Below, piece by piece: positions 8,477 through 17,798 of a DNA stretch of 64,000 nt. The translations under genes were made by a program, and so were the position numbers. Below the pieces are notes generated by a model. That model was not told where the DNA came from. It worked only from the letters and a program-made list of their open reading frames with translations, and searched no databases. Every line of letters begins with the position of its first letter. The first letter of the stretch is position 1. The stretch is taken from assembly GCF_041529975.1 (NCBI RefSeq), contig NZ_CP168030.1:744001-808000 (forward strand). Reading direction: 5' to 3'. This DNA comes from Microbacterium maritypicum. GTDB lineage: Bacteria; Actinomycetota; Actinomycetes; Actinomycetales; Microbacteriaceae.

Positions 8477-9142
8477 ATGGCGGGGGCTATGGGGACAAGC
8501 GGCGAACTCGAATCGGTCAGGGTCACGCGCATCTTGCGCGACGACATCGTGCTGGGCCGACGTGCGCCCGGGTCGCGTCTGGTCGAGCGCGACATCGCGG
8601 CCGAGCTGAGCGTCTCCCGCCTCCCGGTCCGCGAGGCCATCCGCACCCTCGTGGCCGAAGGGGTCGTCGTCGCACGCCCCCGCACCTGGGCGGTCGTGCG
8701 CGAGTTCACCCGCCGCGACATCCAGGATTTCGCCGAGGTCCGTGAGGCCATCGAGACGCTCATCTTCGTCTTCGCCGCCGAGCGTCACGATGAGGCGGGT
8801 ATCGCCCGGATCAGAGCCGCCTACGAGCGCGAGTTCGCGGCGGCCACGGCCCAGGACTCGGAGGCTGCGCGGATCGCGGCGGCCGAATTCCACGAGGTTG
8901 CGGTCGAACTCGCGGGGAACGAGATGCTCGGGGAGCTCATCGCGGTGTTCCTCACCCGGCTGCGGTGGCTGTTCGGGCAGCACGACGATCTGCTCGCCAT
9001 GGCCGAAGAACACCGCATCATCCTCGAGGCGATGGCCGCACGCGACACGGAAGCGCTCCGCCGTATCGTGCCCGCTCACCTCGCCAGCGGCCAGTCGGCA
9101 GCCGAGCGTCGTCTCGCCGACGGTAGCGACCTGTTGGTCTGA
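8477..9142 (+). CDS. GntR family regulator, FCD subgroup
   Basis: 221 residues: winged helix at about 15-75 (DIAAELSVSRLPVREAIRTL) and an all-helical FCD effector domain at 85-205 with the usual Asp/His metal ligands (FHEVAVELAGN, EEHRIIL, VPAHLAS). FCD regulators sense organic acids or sugars. No obvious metabolic target gene adjoins it: the gene before it is the NADP-binding protein and the next ones encode secreted proteins. It probably starts leaderless at this ATG; the promoter is clear. Confidence 0.92.
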   Translation: MAGAMGTSGELESVRVTRILRDDIVLGRRAPGSRLVERDIAAELSVSRLPVREAIRTLVAEGVVVARPRTWAVVREFTRRDIQDFAEVREAIETLIFVFAAERHDEAGIARIRAAYEREFAAATAQDSEAARIAAAEFHEVAVELAGNEMLGELIAVFLTRLRWLFGQHDDLLAMAEEHRIILEAMAARDTEALRRIVPAHLASGQSAAERRLADGSDLLV

Positions 9143-9251
9143 ACCGCCGCCGTCCCGCTCGCGCACATTCGGGAACACCGACGACGGGTCCAGTTGTATA
9201 TTGGTCCGATCGGAGTCGGTCCGGAAACGTTGCGCTGTTCTGGGGAGCGAG

Positions 9252-9497
9252 ATGCGGAGTCTTGCTGTCGCGGTCGGGTGCCTGCTGCTTCTCGGAGGAG
9301 TCGCGCTGGTCGCGATCGCCGATCAGGAGCGGGTGGCAGCCCTCACCGCCGTCAAAGCGGAGATCGTCCGTGTCGAGCGCGCCCTGGAGGAATCCCACGG
9401 GGAGAACCTCGAGCTCGCGCAGAAGCTCACCGCACTGCGGTCGCAGATCGCTGAGCAGGATGCCGAGATCGGCGACACCACGGGGTTCCTGCAGTGA
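9252..9497 (+). CDS. Small secreted or membrane-anchored coiled-coil protein
   Basis: 81 residues: an N-terminal signal or anchor (LAVAVGCLLLLGGVALVAIA, about 4-23) followed by a single amphipathic coiled coil (VKAEIVRVERALEE to KLTALRSQIAEQDAEI). The ATG follows GGGGAGCGAG. Its stop overlaps the next gene's start (ATGA), so it is translationally coupled to the HELAH protein, which has the same layout in its first 80 residues. I recognise no family. A partner or chaperone for that protein is a reasonable guess. Confidence 0.72.
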   Translation: MRSLAVAVGCLLLLGGVALVAIADQERVAALTAVKAEIVRVERALEESHGENLELAQKLTALRSQIAEQDAEIGDTTGFLQ

Positions 9498-10357
9498 TGC
9501 GCCGGGTGCTGGCGGTCACGCTCGCGGCGGCGGTCGTGCTGTCCGCCGGAGTGCTCGCGCGGGCGGATGCCCTCGATCGGGAGCGCGTCGCGGTCGTGGC
9601 GGAATTCGGCAGCCTGACGCAGGAATACCACGAGGCCAGGCAGCGCACCGAGTATCTCGAGGCGACGATCGCGCAGGCGGAGCAGGACACGGCCGACCGC
9701 GCGGCGGTGCTCGCGGTGCGGCCGGCGTTCGTCGCCGAGATCACGGCCCTGAGCCGCGTCTTCGACAATGCACAGGGGATGGTCGACACCGCCTCTCATC
9801 GGGCTGCCGCGCTGTCGGCCCAGCAGACCGTGCTGGCCGAGTCGAGGGACCCCGCCACGGTCACGGCGGCCACGGCCACGGTGCATGCGCTCGCCGAGAA
9901 GGTCGGCACTCAGGTCGCCTCGGTGCAGGCCGCGCAGAGCGCAGGACCGGGTGGCCCGGCCTGGACATCGAGCGGGCCGGACGGGTACGCGCGGGTGCGG
10001 GCGGCGCTCGACCTCGTCGGCGGAGGTGGTGTCGGGCTGTACGAGTCGTCGTCGTGCGCGGGCGGGAACGCGCCGGCCTGCGCCAACAGCAACGGCTACA
10101 TCAAGTACCGCGGCGACATCGCGAACTGGAGTGCGGGCCGGTTGAACTGGGCCATGGCGCACGAGCTCGCGCACATCTACCAGTTCCGGGTCTGGGGTGC
10201 GCTCACGTCATCCGGCGCGTACGCCTCGATGTTCGGCAACGACCCGGAGTTCCTCGCCAACTGCATGGCCGTCGTCCGCGGCTACCCCGGCTCGGTGGGG
10301 TGCAACGGCGATCAGCAGGCGTGGGCGTCGGGGATCTGGGTGGGCGCGGTCCGCTGA
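9494..10357 (+). CDS. Secreted putative zinc metallopeptidase-like protein (HELAH)
   Basis: 287 residues: signal peptide at 1-25 (VLAVTLAAAVVLSAGVLARADA), a coiled coil at about 30-130, and a C-terminal globular domain. That domain carries HELAH with His223 and His227, and a Glu (E252 in NDPEFLANC) 25 residues after the second His, the spacing of gluzincins. Several Cys (SSSCAGGNAPACANS, ANCMA, VGCNGD) may form disulfides, as expected outside the cell. The coiled coil resembles the 81-residue protein before it. Proteolytic activity is inferred only from the motif; I cannot name the family. Confidence 0.75.
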   Translation: MMRRVLAVTLAAAVVLSAGVLARADALDRERVAVVAEFGSLTQEYHEARQRTEYLEATIAQAEQDTADRAAVLAVRPAFVAEITALSRVFDNAQGMVDTASHRAAALSAQQTVLAESRDPATVTAATATVHALAEKVGTQVASVQAAQSAGPGGPAWTSSGPDGYARVRAALDLVGGGGVGLYESSSCAGGNAPACANSNGYIKYRGDIANWSAGRLNWAMAHELAHIYQFRVWGALTSSGAYASMFGNDPEFLANCMAVVRGYPGSVGCNGDQQAWASGIWVGAVR

Positions 10358-10372
10358 CCCGGCCCGGTGCGG

Positions 10373-11212
10373 TCAGGCGACCGGCGTCGTCGTGTCGATC
10401 GCCGCGCGCAGCGGCCGTCGCATCACGCGCCAGTACGACGACGGGGCGATGCGCGTGAGCACGTCGATCAGTCGTGCCTCCCGTCCGACCATCGTGCGGG
10501 CAGCCCTTCGCTCGGTCGCTCGGACGATGCGGGCCGCAGCGTCCGCCGGGTCGGTGTGGTACATCGCGGCCTGTGCGGCGGCGGCACGAGCGGCGACTTC
10601 CGGATCGATCGCGGCGGCGTAGCGCCCGTGCAGGATGATGCCGGTGCGGACCCCGGCCGGATAGACGGCGCCGACGCTGACCGTGGTGCCCTCCAGCTCG
10701 TGCCGCAGTGCCTCGGAGAAGCCCCGCACGGCGAACTTGCTCAGCGCGTACGGGATGCGCCCGGCCGGAGCGGCGAGCGCATACACGCTCGCGAAGTGGG
10801 TGATGTGCGCGGCGGGCGCAGCGCGGAGGGCGGGCAGCAGCGCCTTGGTGATCGACACCGTGCCCCAGAGATTCACGTCGGTGAGCCAGCGCATCTCCTC
10901 CATCGTGAGCTGGTCGAGGTTTCCGAGCATCGACGAGCCGGCGCAGGTGATGAGGGCGTTGACCCTCGGATGCGCTGCGGTGATCTCGGTGGCGGCGGCG
11001 AACACGGCGTCGTCGTCGCGGAGGTCGACCACGTGCCTGGTCACCCGGGCGTCTCCCAGTTCGGCGGCGAGGGTCGCGAGCGCGGCACTGTCGTGGTCGA
11101 TCAGGGCGAGGTGCGCTCCTCGGGTGGCCAGCAGGCGGGCGATGTCGGCGCCCATGCCGTTCGCGGCGCCCGTGATCACGGTGGTGCTGCCGGCGAGATC
11201 GAGGTGTTTCAT
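10373..11212 (-). CDS. SDR family oxidoreductase
   Basis: A 279-residue short-chain dehydrogenase: cofactor motif TGAANGMG near residue 13, DHDS after beta-2 (NAD preference likely from the Asp), catalytic Ser and YALSK. The C-terminal 60 residues are basic and hydrophobic (SSYWRVMRRPLRAAI), as in membrane-associated SDRs. The ATG at this position has AGGAG 6 nt upstream; longer starts have no ribosome site. The substrate is unknown. Confidence 0.9.
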   Translation of the reverse strand: MKHLDLAGSTTVITGAANGMGADIARLLATRGAHLALIDHDSAALATLAAELGDARVTRHVVDLRDDDAVFAAATEITAAHPRVNALITCAGSSMLGNLDQLTMEEMRWLTDVNLWGTVSITKALLPALRAAPAAHITHFASVYALAAPAGRIPYALSKFAVRGFSEALRHELEGTTVSVGAVYPAGVRTGIILHGRYAAAIDPEVAARAAAAQAAMYHTDPADAAARIVRATERRAARTMVGREARLIDVLTRIAPSSYWRVMRRPLRAAIDTTTPVA

Positions 11213-11342
11213 GAGTCTCCTGCGGTGCGCGATCCGGGGCCGTGGCTGCGGATGTCGGAGGGGTGGGGCATGCTGATCCGGAACCATTCTGGCCGACACC
11301 GGGCCCCAGTGATACCGGTACGCTCGTGGAGAGGAGGTACCG

Positions 11343-11927
11343 GTGGGACGGACAGCGGATGCCATCGCCGAAGGCGTCGCGATCGCGACGGCTGCCGCGC
11401 GCCTCGCCGTGAAGAATCACATCCTCATCGGCACCATCGCCGAAGACGGTGTCTTCGACATGGAGAAGTACATCGACGACGCGCGGGAGGCGCTGCGGGC
11501 GATGGCCGAGGAATCGGAAGAAGCGGCCGCCAACGTCACCGCGCTGCGTAAGCGGGCCAGGGGTCGGCACTCCGATCCGGTGGGCACGCACGACTACCGC
11601 GACCGCGATGTGCGAAACCTGCGCCGCCGGGCCAAGCAGTCCACCGGGGTCGGCCAGCGCCTGCGCGAGATGATGGAAGACCGGGAACGTCTGGCGCAGA
11701 TCGTCGAAGAGGCGCGGGACGCCGCCTGGGCCGACGTGCGCCACAATCTCGACCGCCGATTGCGGGTCGAGGGCATGCGACCGGATCAAGATCCCGACTA
11801 CGGGCGCATGCGCGAGGCACGCATGCAGGCGCTGCGTCTCGTCGACCTGCAGGCGCTCTCCTCCGAGCAGCGCGCGCGGGCCAAACGGCGCAAGAAGCAG
11901 CAGAAAGCCGAGGCGGCGAGCGACTGA
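11343..11927 (+). CDS. Conserved hypothetical charged helical protein
   Basis: 194 residues, mostly helical and very charged, with the highly basic tail RAKRRKKQQKAEAA. No signal peptide or membrane segment. It starts at GTG with GAGGAGG 7 nt upstream, so it is clearly expressed. I do not recognise a family with known function. It lies just upstream of tRNA-Arg. The heptad-like REMMEDRERLAQIVEEARDA segment suggests a coiled coil, and the basic tail might contact nucleic acid (guess). Confidence 0.7.
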   Translation: MGRTADAIAEGVAIATAAARLAVKNHILIGTIAEDGVFDMEKYIDDAREALRAMAEESEEAAANVTALRKRARGRHSDPVGTHDYRDRDVRNLRRRAKQSTGVGQRLREMMEDRERLAQIVEEARDAAWADVRHNLDRRLRVEGMRPDQDPDYGRMREARMQALRLVDLQALSSEQRARAKRRKKQQKAEAASD

Positions 11928-11991
11928 GGCCTCGTTTCGCTTTCGCGTCAGGACTGTTGTAGGCTGTTCCACGGCCCGCTGAGCGGGCTGG

Positions 11992-12064
11992 GCGCCCGTA
12001 GCTCAATGGATAGAGCATCTGACTACGGATCAGAAGGTTAGGGGTTCGAGTCCCTTCGGGCGCA
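11992..12064 (+). tRNA. tRNA-Arg (anticodon ACG)
   Basis: A 73-nt cloverleaf: acceptor GCGCCCG/CGGGCGC, D-arm GCTCAATGGATAGAGC, anticodon stem TCTGA/TCAGA with loop CTACGGA (anticodon ACG), T-arm GGGTTCGAGTCCC. CCA is not encoded. ACG is read as inosine-containing ICG for CGU/CGC/CGA codons. The leader holds a TAGGCT -10 box (11960-11965) and a 15-bp palindrome GCCCGCTgAGCGGGC just before the 5' end. Confidence 0.97.
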
Positions 12065-12082
12065 CACTGTGTTGAGACAGTA

Positions 12083-12116
12083 CAGAATCCCCGTCGCGAA
12101 AGCGGCGGGGATTCTG
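12083..12116 (+). terminator. Terminator after tRNA-Arg
   Basis: A 15-bp stem (CAGAATCCCCG... with its complement CGGGGATTCTG, an inner CGC/GCG pair set and one T-G wobble) closed by a GAAA tetraloop, starting 18 nt after the tRNA. No long T run follows. It could act on both strands, also ending the LysR transcript coming from the right. Confidence 0.8.
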
Positions 12117-12178
12117 CTATATCCGGGCCGCTGCGTCGCGACGACTGATGGTGCGCTCTCGGTTGACCGCAGGCAGCG

Positions 12179-13114
12179 TCAGAGCAGGCTCGTGATCGCG
12201 GGGTCGCGGCGGGCGACCTCCGCGGCGGTGGCGACGATGACCTCGCGGATCGCCGCGACCGCGACCGCGGGGGTGACGTCGGCACGGTGGGCGAGGCTCA
12301 CGGTGCGGGTCATCATCGGGTGCGTCAGTCGAACCGACCGCAGCGCGGGGCGATCGAGCAGCACCATCGCCGGGACCACCGCGACGCCGACACCGCGTTC
12401 GACGAAGCGCAGCACGGCATCCATCTCGGCTCCCTCGAGCACGTGAGTGGGCACCAGGCCCTCGGCGCGGAAGGCGGCGTCGGTGGTCGCTCGCAGCTCG
12501 TACGTCTCGTCGAGAGCGATCAGCGGGAGGGTGGCCAGGTGGGAGAGGCTCATCGCGGGCATGGTCGAGACCGGTGGCTCTGTCGCGGCGGAGATGACGA
12601 CGAGCTCTTCGGCGAGCAGTGGCATGCGCGTGAGGCTGAAGCCCGACGGTGGTGGACCGTCGGATTCGGTGATGAGGGCGATGTCGACGGCGCCGACGGC
12701 CAACTGCTCGACGAGCCGTCGGGAGCCGCTCTCGGTCAGATGCAGATCGACGCCCGGATGGCTGGCGTGGAACACGCTGATCGCCTCGGCGACGAGGCTG
12801 ATGCAGAGCGTGGGCGGCGCGCCCAGCCGTACGCGTCCACGGCGAAGACCGGCCAGCTCGCCCATCTCATCGCGGATGGCGTCGGCTTCGGCGAGCATGC
12901 GCTGTGCACGGGGGAGGAGCGTCTCTCCCGCGGCGGTGAGTGCGATGTGGCCGCGTGCGCGGTGGAACAGTTCGGCGCCGAGCTCGCGTTCGAGGGTGGA
13001 GATCTGTCGGCTCAGCGACGGCTGTGCCAGGTGTAGGTGCTCGGAGGCGCGGGTGAAATGTCCGAGGCGTGCGACCTCGACGAACCCGCGGAGCTGCTCG
13101 AGGTTCATGGTCAT
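12179..13114 (-). CDS. LysR family transcriptional regulator
   Basis: 311 residues: N-terminal winged helix (LRGFVEVARLGHFTRASEHL, LAQPSLSRQISTLERELG) and a C-terminal type 2 periplasmic-fold effector domain from about 90. It is divergent from the flavoprotein gene at 13186 with a 71-bp shared, AT-richer promoter region, the usual layout of a LysR activator and its target. I could not pick out one convincing T-N11-A operator in that gap. Confidence 0.93.
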   Translation of the reverse strand: MTMNLEQLRGFVEVARLGHFTRASEHLHLAQPSLSRQISTLERELGAELFHRARGHIALTAAGETLLPRAQRMLAEADAIRDEMGELAGLRRGRVRLGAPPTLCISLVAEAISVFHASHPGVDLHLTESGSRRLVEQLAVGAVDIALITESDGPPPSGFSLTRMPLLAEELVVISAATEPPVSTMPAMSLSHLATLPLIALDETYELRATTDAAFRAEGLVPTHVLEGAEMDAVLRFVERGVGVAVVPAMVLLDRPALRSVRLTHPMMTRTVSLAHRADVTPAVAVAAIREVIVATAAEVARRDPAITSLL

Positions 13115-13185
13115 AGCCTACCCGCATGGTTTCCAGTCAAACTATGCATTGGAGTTATTAGGGTCTCCTAACTAGCGTGAAGCGT

Positions 13186-14916
13186 ATGTCTACCCCCGAA
13201 CGTCAGATATCCACCACTGTCCTCGTCATCGGCACCGGTGGCTCCGGTCTGCGCGCAGCGATCGAGATCGCTGAACACGGAGTCGATGTCCTCGCCGTCG
13301 GCAAGCGCCCGCGTCAGGATGCGCACACTTCCCTCGCGGCCGGCGGCATCAACGCGGCACTCGGCACCATGGACGCCGAGGACAGCTGGCAGCAGCACGC
13401 GGCCGACACCATCAAGGAGAGCTACCTGCTCGCCAACCCGCACACGGTCGAGATCGTCACCCAGGGCGCCGAGCGCGGCATCCGCGACCTCGAGCGGTGG
13501 GGCATGGACTTCGCCCGCGAAGACGACGGCCGCATCTCGCAGCGGTTCTTCGGCGCACACACCTTCCGCCGCACCGCCTTCGCCGGTGACTACACCGGCC
13601 TCGAGATCCAGCGCACGCTCGTGCGAAAGGCCGAGCAGCTCGAGGTCCCGATCCTCGACCACGTCTACATCACCCGTCTGCTCGTGCGCGACAACGTCGT
13701 GTTCGGCGCCTACGGCTTCGATCAGGCCGACGGCACCCGCTACCTGATCCACGCGGATGCCGTGATCCTCGCCGCCGGCGGCCACAACCGCATCTGGCGC
13801 CGCACCTCGTCGCGTCGCGACGAGAACACGGGCGACTCCTTCCGTCTCGCGGTCGACGCCGGAGCGCGCCTGCGCGACCCGGAGCTCGTGCAGTTCCACC
13901 CGTCGGGCATCATCGAACCGGAGAACGCCGCCGGCACCCTGATCTCCGAGGCCGCACGCGGGGAGGGGGGCATCCTCCGCAACGCCCTCGGTGAGCGGTT
14001 CATGGAGAAGTACGACCCGGAGCGCATGGAGCTATCGACCCGCGACCGTGTCGCGCTCGCCGCGTACACCGAGATCAAGGAAGGACGCGGCACCGAGAAC
14101 GGCGGCGTCTGGCTCGACGTGTCGCACCTGCCGCGCGAGACGATCATGACCCGGCTGCCGCGCGTCTACCAGACGATGATGGAGCTGCAGATGCTCGACA
14201 TCACGACCGACCCGATCGAGATCGCCCCCACCGCGCACTACTCGATGGGTGGGGTCTGGGTTCGTCCGGAGGACCACCAGACCGACGTCGAGGGGCTCTA
14301 CGCGATCGGCGAGGCCTCCAGTGGACTGCACGGCGCGAACCGGCTCGGCGGCAACTCGCTCATCGAGCTGCTGGTCTACGGGCGCATCGTCGGGCAGGCC
14401 GCGATGGAGCACGCGGCCGGGCTCGACGCGCAGCGCCGGTCGGCGACGGCCGTCGCGGCAGCACGGGCCGAGATCGACGACCTGCTCGCCGCGGAGGGGC
14501 GCGAGAACGTGCGCGCCCTGCAGCGCGCCATCCGCAACCTCATGACCGAGTACGCAGGCGTCGTCCGTTCGGAAGACGGGCTGCGTGCCGGCCTCGCCGA
14601 CCTCGACATGATCGAGGGGCGCATGGAGGACGTGGGAATCCACCCCGACATCGCCGGTTTCCAGGACCTCGCGCACGCGTTCGACCTCAAGGCCTCGGCG
14701 CTCGCCGCTCGTGCCACGCTCGCGGCCGCGCTGGAGCGCCGGGAGACGCGCGGATGCCACAACCGCAGCGACTTCCCCGACACCGACCCGACCCTGCACG
14801 TGAACCTGGTGTGGTCGCCGACCGCGGGCGTCACCCGCGAGGAGATCCCGGAGGTCTCGCCCGAGATCGCCGAACTCATGCGCGAGGTCGACACCGCGGG
14901 CAAGCTCGTCGAGTAG
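13186..14916 (+). CDS. Fumarate reductase/succinate dehydrogenase/L-aspartate oxidase-type flavoprotein
   Basis: 576 residues with the FAD-binding start VLVIGTGGSGLRAAIEIAE, the AGGINAAL substrate-domain motif, HPSGI, the SEAARGEGGILRN capping segment, RLGGNSLIELLVYGRIVG near the FAD pocket and the C-terminal helical domain of the SdhA/FrdA/NadB family. No iron-sulfur or membrane subunit and no nadA/nadC gene lies nearby, so this is a stand-alone member; oxidation of an amino or dicarboxylic acid is likely but the substrate is open. An in-frame GTG at 13177 is an alternative start. Probably controlled by the divergent LysR protein. Confidence 0.85.
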   Translation: MSTPERQISTTVLVIGTGGSGLRAAIEIAEHGVDVLAVGKRPRQDAHTSLAAGGINAALGTMDAEDSWQQHAADTIKESYLLANPHTVEIVTQGAERGIRDLERWGMDFAREDDGRISQRFFGAHTFRRTAFAGDYTGLEIQRTLVRKAEQLEVPILDHVYITRLLVRDNVVFGAYGFDQADGTRYLIHADAVILAAGGHNRIWRRTSSRRDENTGDSFRLAVDAGARLRDPELVQFHPSGIIEPENAAGTLISEAARGEGGILRNALGERFMEKYDPERMELSTRDRVALAAYTEIKEGRGTENGGVWLDVSHLPRETIMTRLPRVYQTMMELQMLDITTDPIEIAPTAHYSMGGVWVRPEDHQTDVEGLYAIGEASSGLHGANRLGGNSLIELLVYGRIVGQAAMEHAAGLDAQRRSATAVAAARAEIDDLLAAEGRENVRALQRAIRNLMTEYAGVVRSEDGLRAGLADLDMIEGRMEDVGIHPDIAGFQDLAHAFDLKASALAARATLAAALERRETRGCHNRSDFPDTDPTLHVNLVWSPTAGVTREEIPEVSPEIAELMREVDTAGKLVE

Positions 14917-14940
14917 GTCGCCCGAGACCCCGCGTCCGCG

Positions 14941-14983
14941 CCGAGACCCCCGCCCTGCTGATGTCTGCAGGGCGGGGTCTCGG
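14941..14983 (+). terminator. Terminator after the flavoprotein gene
   Basis: CCGAGACCCCCGCCCTGC and GCAGGGCGGGGTCTCGG form a 17-bp stem with one bulged C and an 8-nt loop, 25 bp after the stop codon. The next gene on the right is on the opposite strand, so it may serve both. Confidence 0.8.
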
Positions 14984-15010
14984 CGGTGATCCGGGGCTTC
15001 AGCGAGTTGC

Positions 15011-15292
15011 TCAGCCGGCCTGCGGCTCTTCCGTGTCGACGACCCCGATCCCCACGGCCTCGTGGTCGGGCTCGGGTTCTTCGCGCTTCGGAGCCTGGGG
15101 CTCCTCGCCCGGGTCCTTCTCGGTGCTCGGCTCTTCGAGGTCTTCGGTGCTCGGCACCTCGCTCGGGTCGGCGTCTTCGGGCGATTCGGCCTCGGCGGGT
15201 GTGGTCGCCTCGCCCGCGCTCGTGTCGGAGGCCGGGGTGGGCGTGGGCGTCTGCGCCTCGGCGGGATCCTGTCCGGGAGTGTTGTTCGTCAT
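15011..15292 (-). CDS. Acidic, Pro/Glu/Thr-rich low-complexity protein
   Basis: 93 residues, almost entirely Glu, Asp, Pro, Thr, Ser and Ala (QTPTPTPASD, EESPEDADP-like runs), so probably disordered; no signal peptide or domain. The ATG used here has AAAGGGG about 8 nt upstream. Third-position GC supports coding, but low complexity makes this less certain. No known family recognised. Confidence 0.6.
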   Translation of the reverse strand: MTNNTPGQDPAEAQTPTPTPASDTSAGEATTPAEAESPEDADPSEVPSTEDLEEPSTEKDPGEEPQAPKREEPEPDHEAVGIGVVDTEEPQAG

Positions 15293-15417
15293 GATGGCCC
15301 CTTTCATGGTGTCGTCCGATCACGATGCCTCGGAAGCACGTGTTGCTGAAGGGGCTTGACGCGGCGCCGAGTTAACCGGGGTGAACCGAAGGCGCCGATG
15401 CGGCGTAGCCTGGAGGG

Positions 15418-16914
15418 GTGACTGCGTACGTCTCGGCCTTCGACCTCTTCTCCATCGGAGTGGGGCCTTCGAGCTCCCATACGGTCGGACCGATGCGGGC
15501 CGCCCTCGACTTCGCGCGACGGCTCACCGCGACGGGCGTCCTCCCGCGCGTGGCGCGCGTCGGCAGCACGCTGTACGGCTCGCTCGGTGCCACCGGGATC
15601 GGGCACGGGACTCCGGATGCCGTGGTCGCCGGTCTGCGCGGATTCGCGCCGGAGACGTGCGACCCCGCCGACGTGAGATCCGCCTGGACGGACTTCCCCG
15701 TGGGCGGCGCGCTGTCGATCGACGGCATCCATGACGTCCCGTTCGCGAAGGATGACATCGTCTTCGCGCCGCGCACCCGGCTGCCCGGTCATCCGAACGC
15801 CATGACGATCACCGCGTGGGATGCCGCGGAGCAGGTCGTCGCCGAGGAGACCTATTACTCGGTCGGCGGCGGTTTCATCCGCCGGGACGGAGAGGACGCG
15901 AAACTCACGACCGCGGGGTTCCCCTATTCGTATGCGGATGCCGCGTCGCTGCTCGCCCTGTGCGACGAGAACGAACTGTCGATCGCCGAGGTCGCGCGGC
16001 TCAACGAGACCTCGCTGCGCGGCGAGGAGGAGGTCGCGGCCGGGCTCGACGCGATCTGGGATGCGATGTCGGGGTGCGTCGATGCCGGCCTCCACGCCGA
16101 CGGCACGCTGCCTGGCATCCTCAAGGTGAAGCGGCGGGCCGGGGTGATCCGCGGACAGCTCGAAGCGGTCGAGGCCGAGGGCCATAGGGAGCTTCCGGGC
16201 GAATGGCTCGGCGCCTTCGCCCTGGCCGTCAACGAAGAGAACGCGGCGGGCGGCCGGGTCGTGACCGCACCGACGAACGGTGCCGCAGGCATCCTCCCCG
16301 CCGTCGCCATGTACTGGTGGCGGTTCCTCGCCGATTCCGGCCTGGGCGCGGGCAACGCCGTGACTCCCTACGGTGAGCTGGTCGGCAGCGCGCTGCTGGG
16401 CTTCGAGCCGGACGTCCGGGCGCTGGAGAATGCCAGCGACCTCGACGAGGAGCAGACCGCGGAGGCGAACCGTCGCCGCGGCATCCGTCGTTTCCTGCTC
16501 ACCGCAACGGCCCTCGGGTCGCTGTTCAAGGCGAACGCGTCGATCTCCGGAGCCGAGGGCGGATGCCAGGCCGAGGTCGGCTCCGCGTGCGCCATGGCGG
16601 CCGGCGGCCTCACCGCGGTGATGGGTGGCACGAACCGTCAGATCGAGAACGCCGCCGAGATCGCGATGGAGCACCACCTGGGGCTCACCTGCGACCCGAT
16701 CGGCGGACTCGTGCAGATCCCGTGCATCGAGCGCAACGCGATCGCGGCGTCGACGGCGGTCACGGCGGCTCGTCTCGCACTGCGCGGCGACGGCAGCCAC
16801 TATGTCTCACTGGATGCGGTCGTCGAGACGATGCGCCAGACGGGTGCCGACATGTCGACCAAGTACAAGGAGACCAGCGAGGGCGGCCTCGCGGTCAACG
16901 TCATCGAGTGCTGA
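15418..16914 (+). CDS. sdaA: L-serine ammonia-lyase (single-chain, Fe-S)
   Basis: A 498-residue enzyme turning L-serine into pyruvate and ammonia with a [4Fe-4S] cluster. The N-terminal beta domain begins with [19 protein letters not shown]; the catalytic alpha domain holds the cluster cysteines in [15 protein letters not shown] and [14 protein letters not shown]. Both domains are fused, unlike the Bacillus two-subunit form. GTG is the start; a TAGCCT box 6 nt before it and GGAGG in between mean either a leaderless or a weakly led mRNA. Confidence 0.96.
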   Translation: MTAYVSAFDLFSIGVGPSSSHTVGPMRAALDFARRLTATGVLPRVARVGSTLYGSLGATGIGHGTPDAVVAGLRGFAPETCDPADVRSAWTDFPVGGALSIDGIHDVPFAKDDIVFAPRTRLPGHPNAMTITAWDAAEQVVAEETYYSVGGGFIRRDGEDAKLTTAGFPYSYADAASLLALCDENELSIAEVARLNETSLRGEEEVAAGLDAIWDAMSGCVDAGLHADGTLPGILKVKRRAGVIRGQLEAVEAEGHRELPGEWLGAFALAVNEENAAGGRVVTAPTNGAAGILPAVAMYWWRFLADSGLGAGNAVTPYGELVGSALLGFEPDVRALENASDLDEEQTAEANRRRGIRRFLLTATALGSLFKANASISGAEGGCQAEVGSACAMAAGGLTAVMGGTNRQIENAAEIAMEHHLGLTCDPIGGLVQIPCIERNAIAASTAVTAARLALRGDGSHYVSLDAVVETMRQTGADMSTKYKETSEGGLAVNVIEC

Positions 16915-16983
16915 TCGCGCCCGCGCGACGCCGTGTCCGCGGATGCCGGTAGCCTCCACGAGACACCACGCGGAGGGAGCACG

Positions 16984-17739
16984 ATGGAGGCGTTCTGGGA
17001 GCCGAGCTCTCGCCGACGGCGGCAGCAGCCGGTCGTCGCGGTGCGCCCGAACGACGACGCCCCGACGCCGGATGGGGAGTGGCCGACGAGCATTCCCGCG
17101 GTCGCCCAGGTGCTGCGGGAGGGGATCGATCTCGACCCCGGGGTGACGTTCCTCGTGGGCGAGAACGGCAGTGGCAAGTCGACCCTGGTCGAAGGCGTCG
17201 CACTCGCCTACGGCCTCTCGCCCGAGGGCGGTTCGCGTCAGGCGCGGCACAGCACCCGAGCGACCGAGTCCCCGTTGTCGGAGTGGATCCGGCTGCAGCG
17301 CGGCGTGGGAGCCAACCGCTGGGGCTTCTTCCTACGGGCCGAGACGATGCACTCGTTCTACACCTACCTCGAAGACAACCCGTCGACCGCCGGCGCCGAT
17401 GTGCCGTTCCACGAGATGAGCCACGGCGAGTCGTTCCTCGCGCTGTTGGAGAGCCGCTTCGACGAGCCGGGCTTCTACTGCCTCGACGAGCCGGAGGCCG
17501 CCCTGTCGTTCAACTCGACTCTGGCGCTCATCGCGGTGCTGCGGCGCATCGCCGACGATGGTGGGCAGGTGCTGTGCGCGACACATTCCCCGGTGCTCGC
17601 GGCGCTGCCCGGTGCGAAGATCCTCGAAGTAGGGGAGTGGGGAATCCGTCCCGCCGAGTGGGGCGACCTCGAGATCGTGAACCACTGGCGCTCGTTCCTC
17701 GAGCATCCGACACGCTACCTCCGCCACCTGCTCGACTGA
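16984..17739 (+). CDS. AAA family ATPase (ABC/SMC-like, stand-alone)
   Basis: 251 residues with Walker [10 protein letters not shown] (about residues 59-67), a short signature-like MSHGESFL, Walker [14 protein letters not shown] and the switch His in [11 protein letters not shown]. This is the compact, transporter-free ATPase type often called AAA family ATPase; no permease adjoins. The ATG has GGAGGGAG 7 nt upstream. The function is unknown; SMC/Rad50-like ATPases of this size are often linked to DNA or to defence, but nothing here shows that. Confidence 0.83.
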   Translation: MEAFWEPSSRRRRQQPVVAVRPNDDAPTPDGEWPTSIPAVAQVLREGIDLDPGVTFLVGENGSGKSTLVEGVALAYGLSPEGGSRQARHSTRATESPLSEWIRLQRGVGANRWGFFLRAETMHSFYTYLEDNPSTAGADVPFHEMSHGESFLALLESRFDEPGFYCLDEPEAALSFNSTLALIAVLRRIADDGGQVLCATHSPVLAALPGAKILEVGEWGIRPAEWGDLEIVNHWRSFLEHPTRYLRHLLD

Positions 17740-17776
17740 GGAAGGCCGCCCCTTCTGCGTGCTCGAGGCGCAGGCG

Positions 17777-17798
17777 CATAATTCATCACATGATGAAT
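17777..17798 (+). promoter_or_regulatory. Promoter -10 box and palindrome covering the ABC ATPase start codon
   Basis: CATAAT (17777-17782) lies 7 nt before the ATG, so the transcript should start at the A of the start codon. ATTCATCAcaTGATGAAT (17781-17798) is a perfect 8-bp inverted repeat overlapping both the -10 box and the start codon. A protein bound there would block transcription outright. Confidence 0.65.

Noticed and set aside
13115..13185. A specific LysR T-N11-A operator
   Set aside because: Several weak T-N11-A matches exist in this AT-richer gap, none with convincing symmetry.
16984..17739. AAA ATPase as part of a defence system (for example an OLD-nuclease pair)
   Set aside because: No nuclease, reverse transcriptase or other effector adjoins; both neighbours are ordinary genes.
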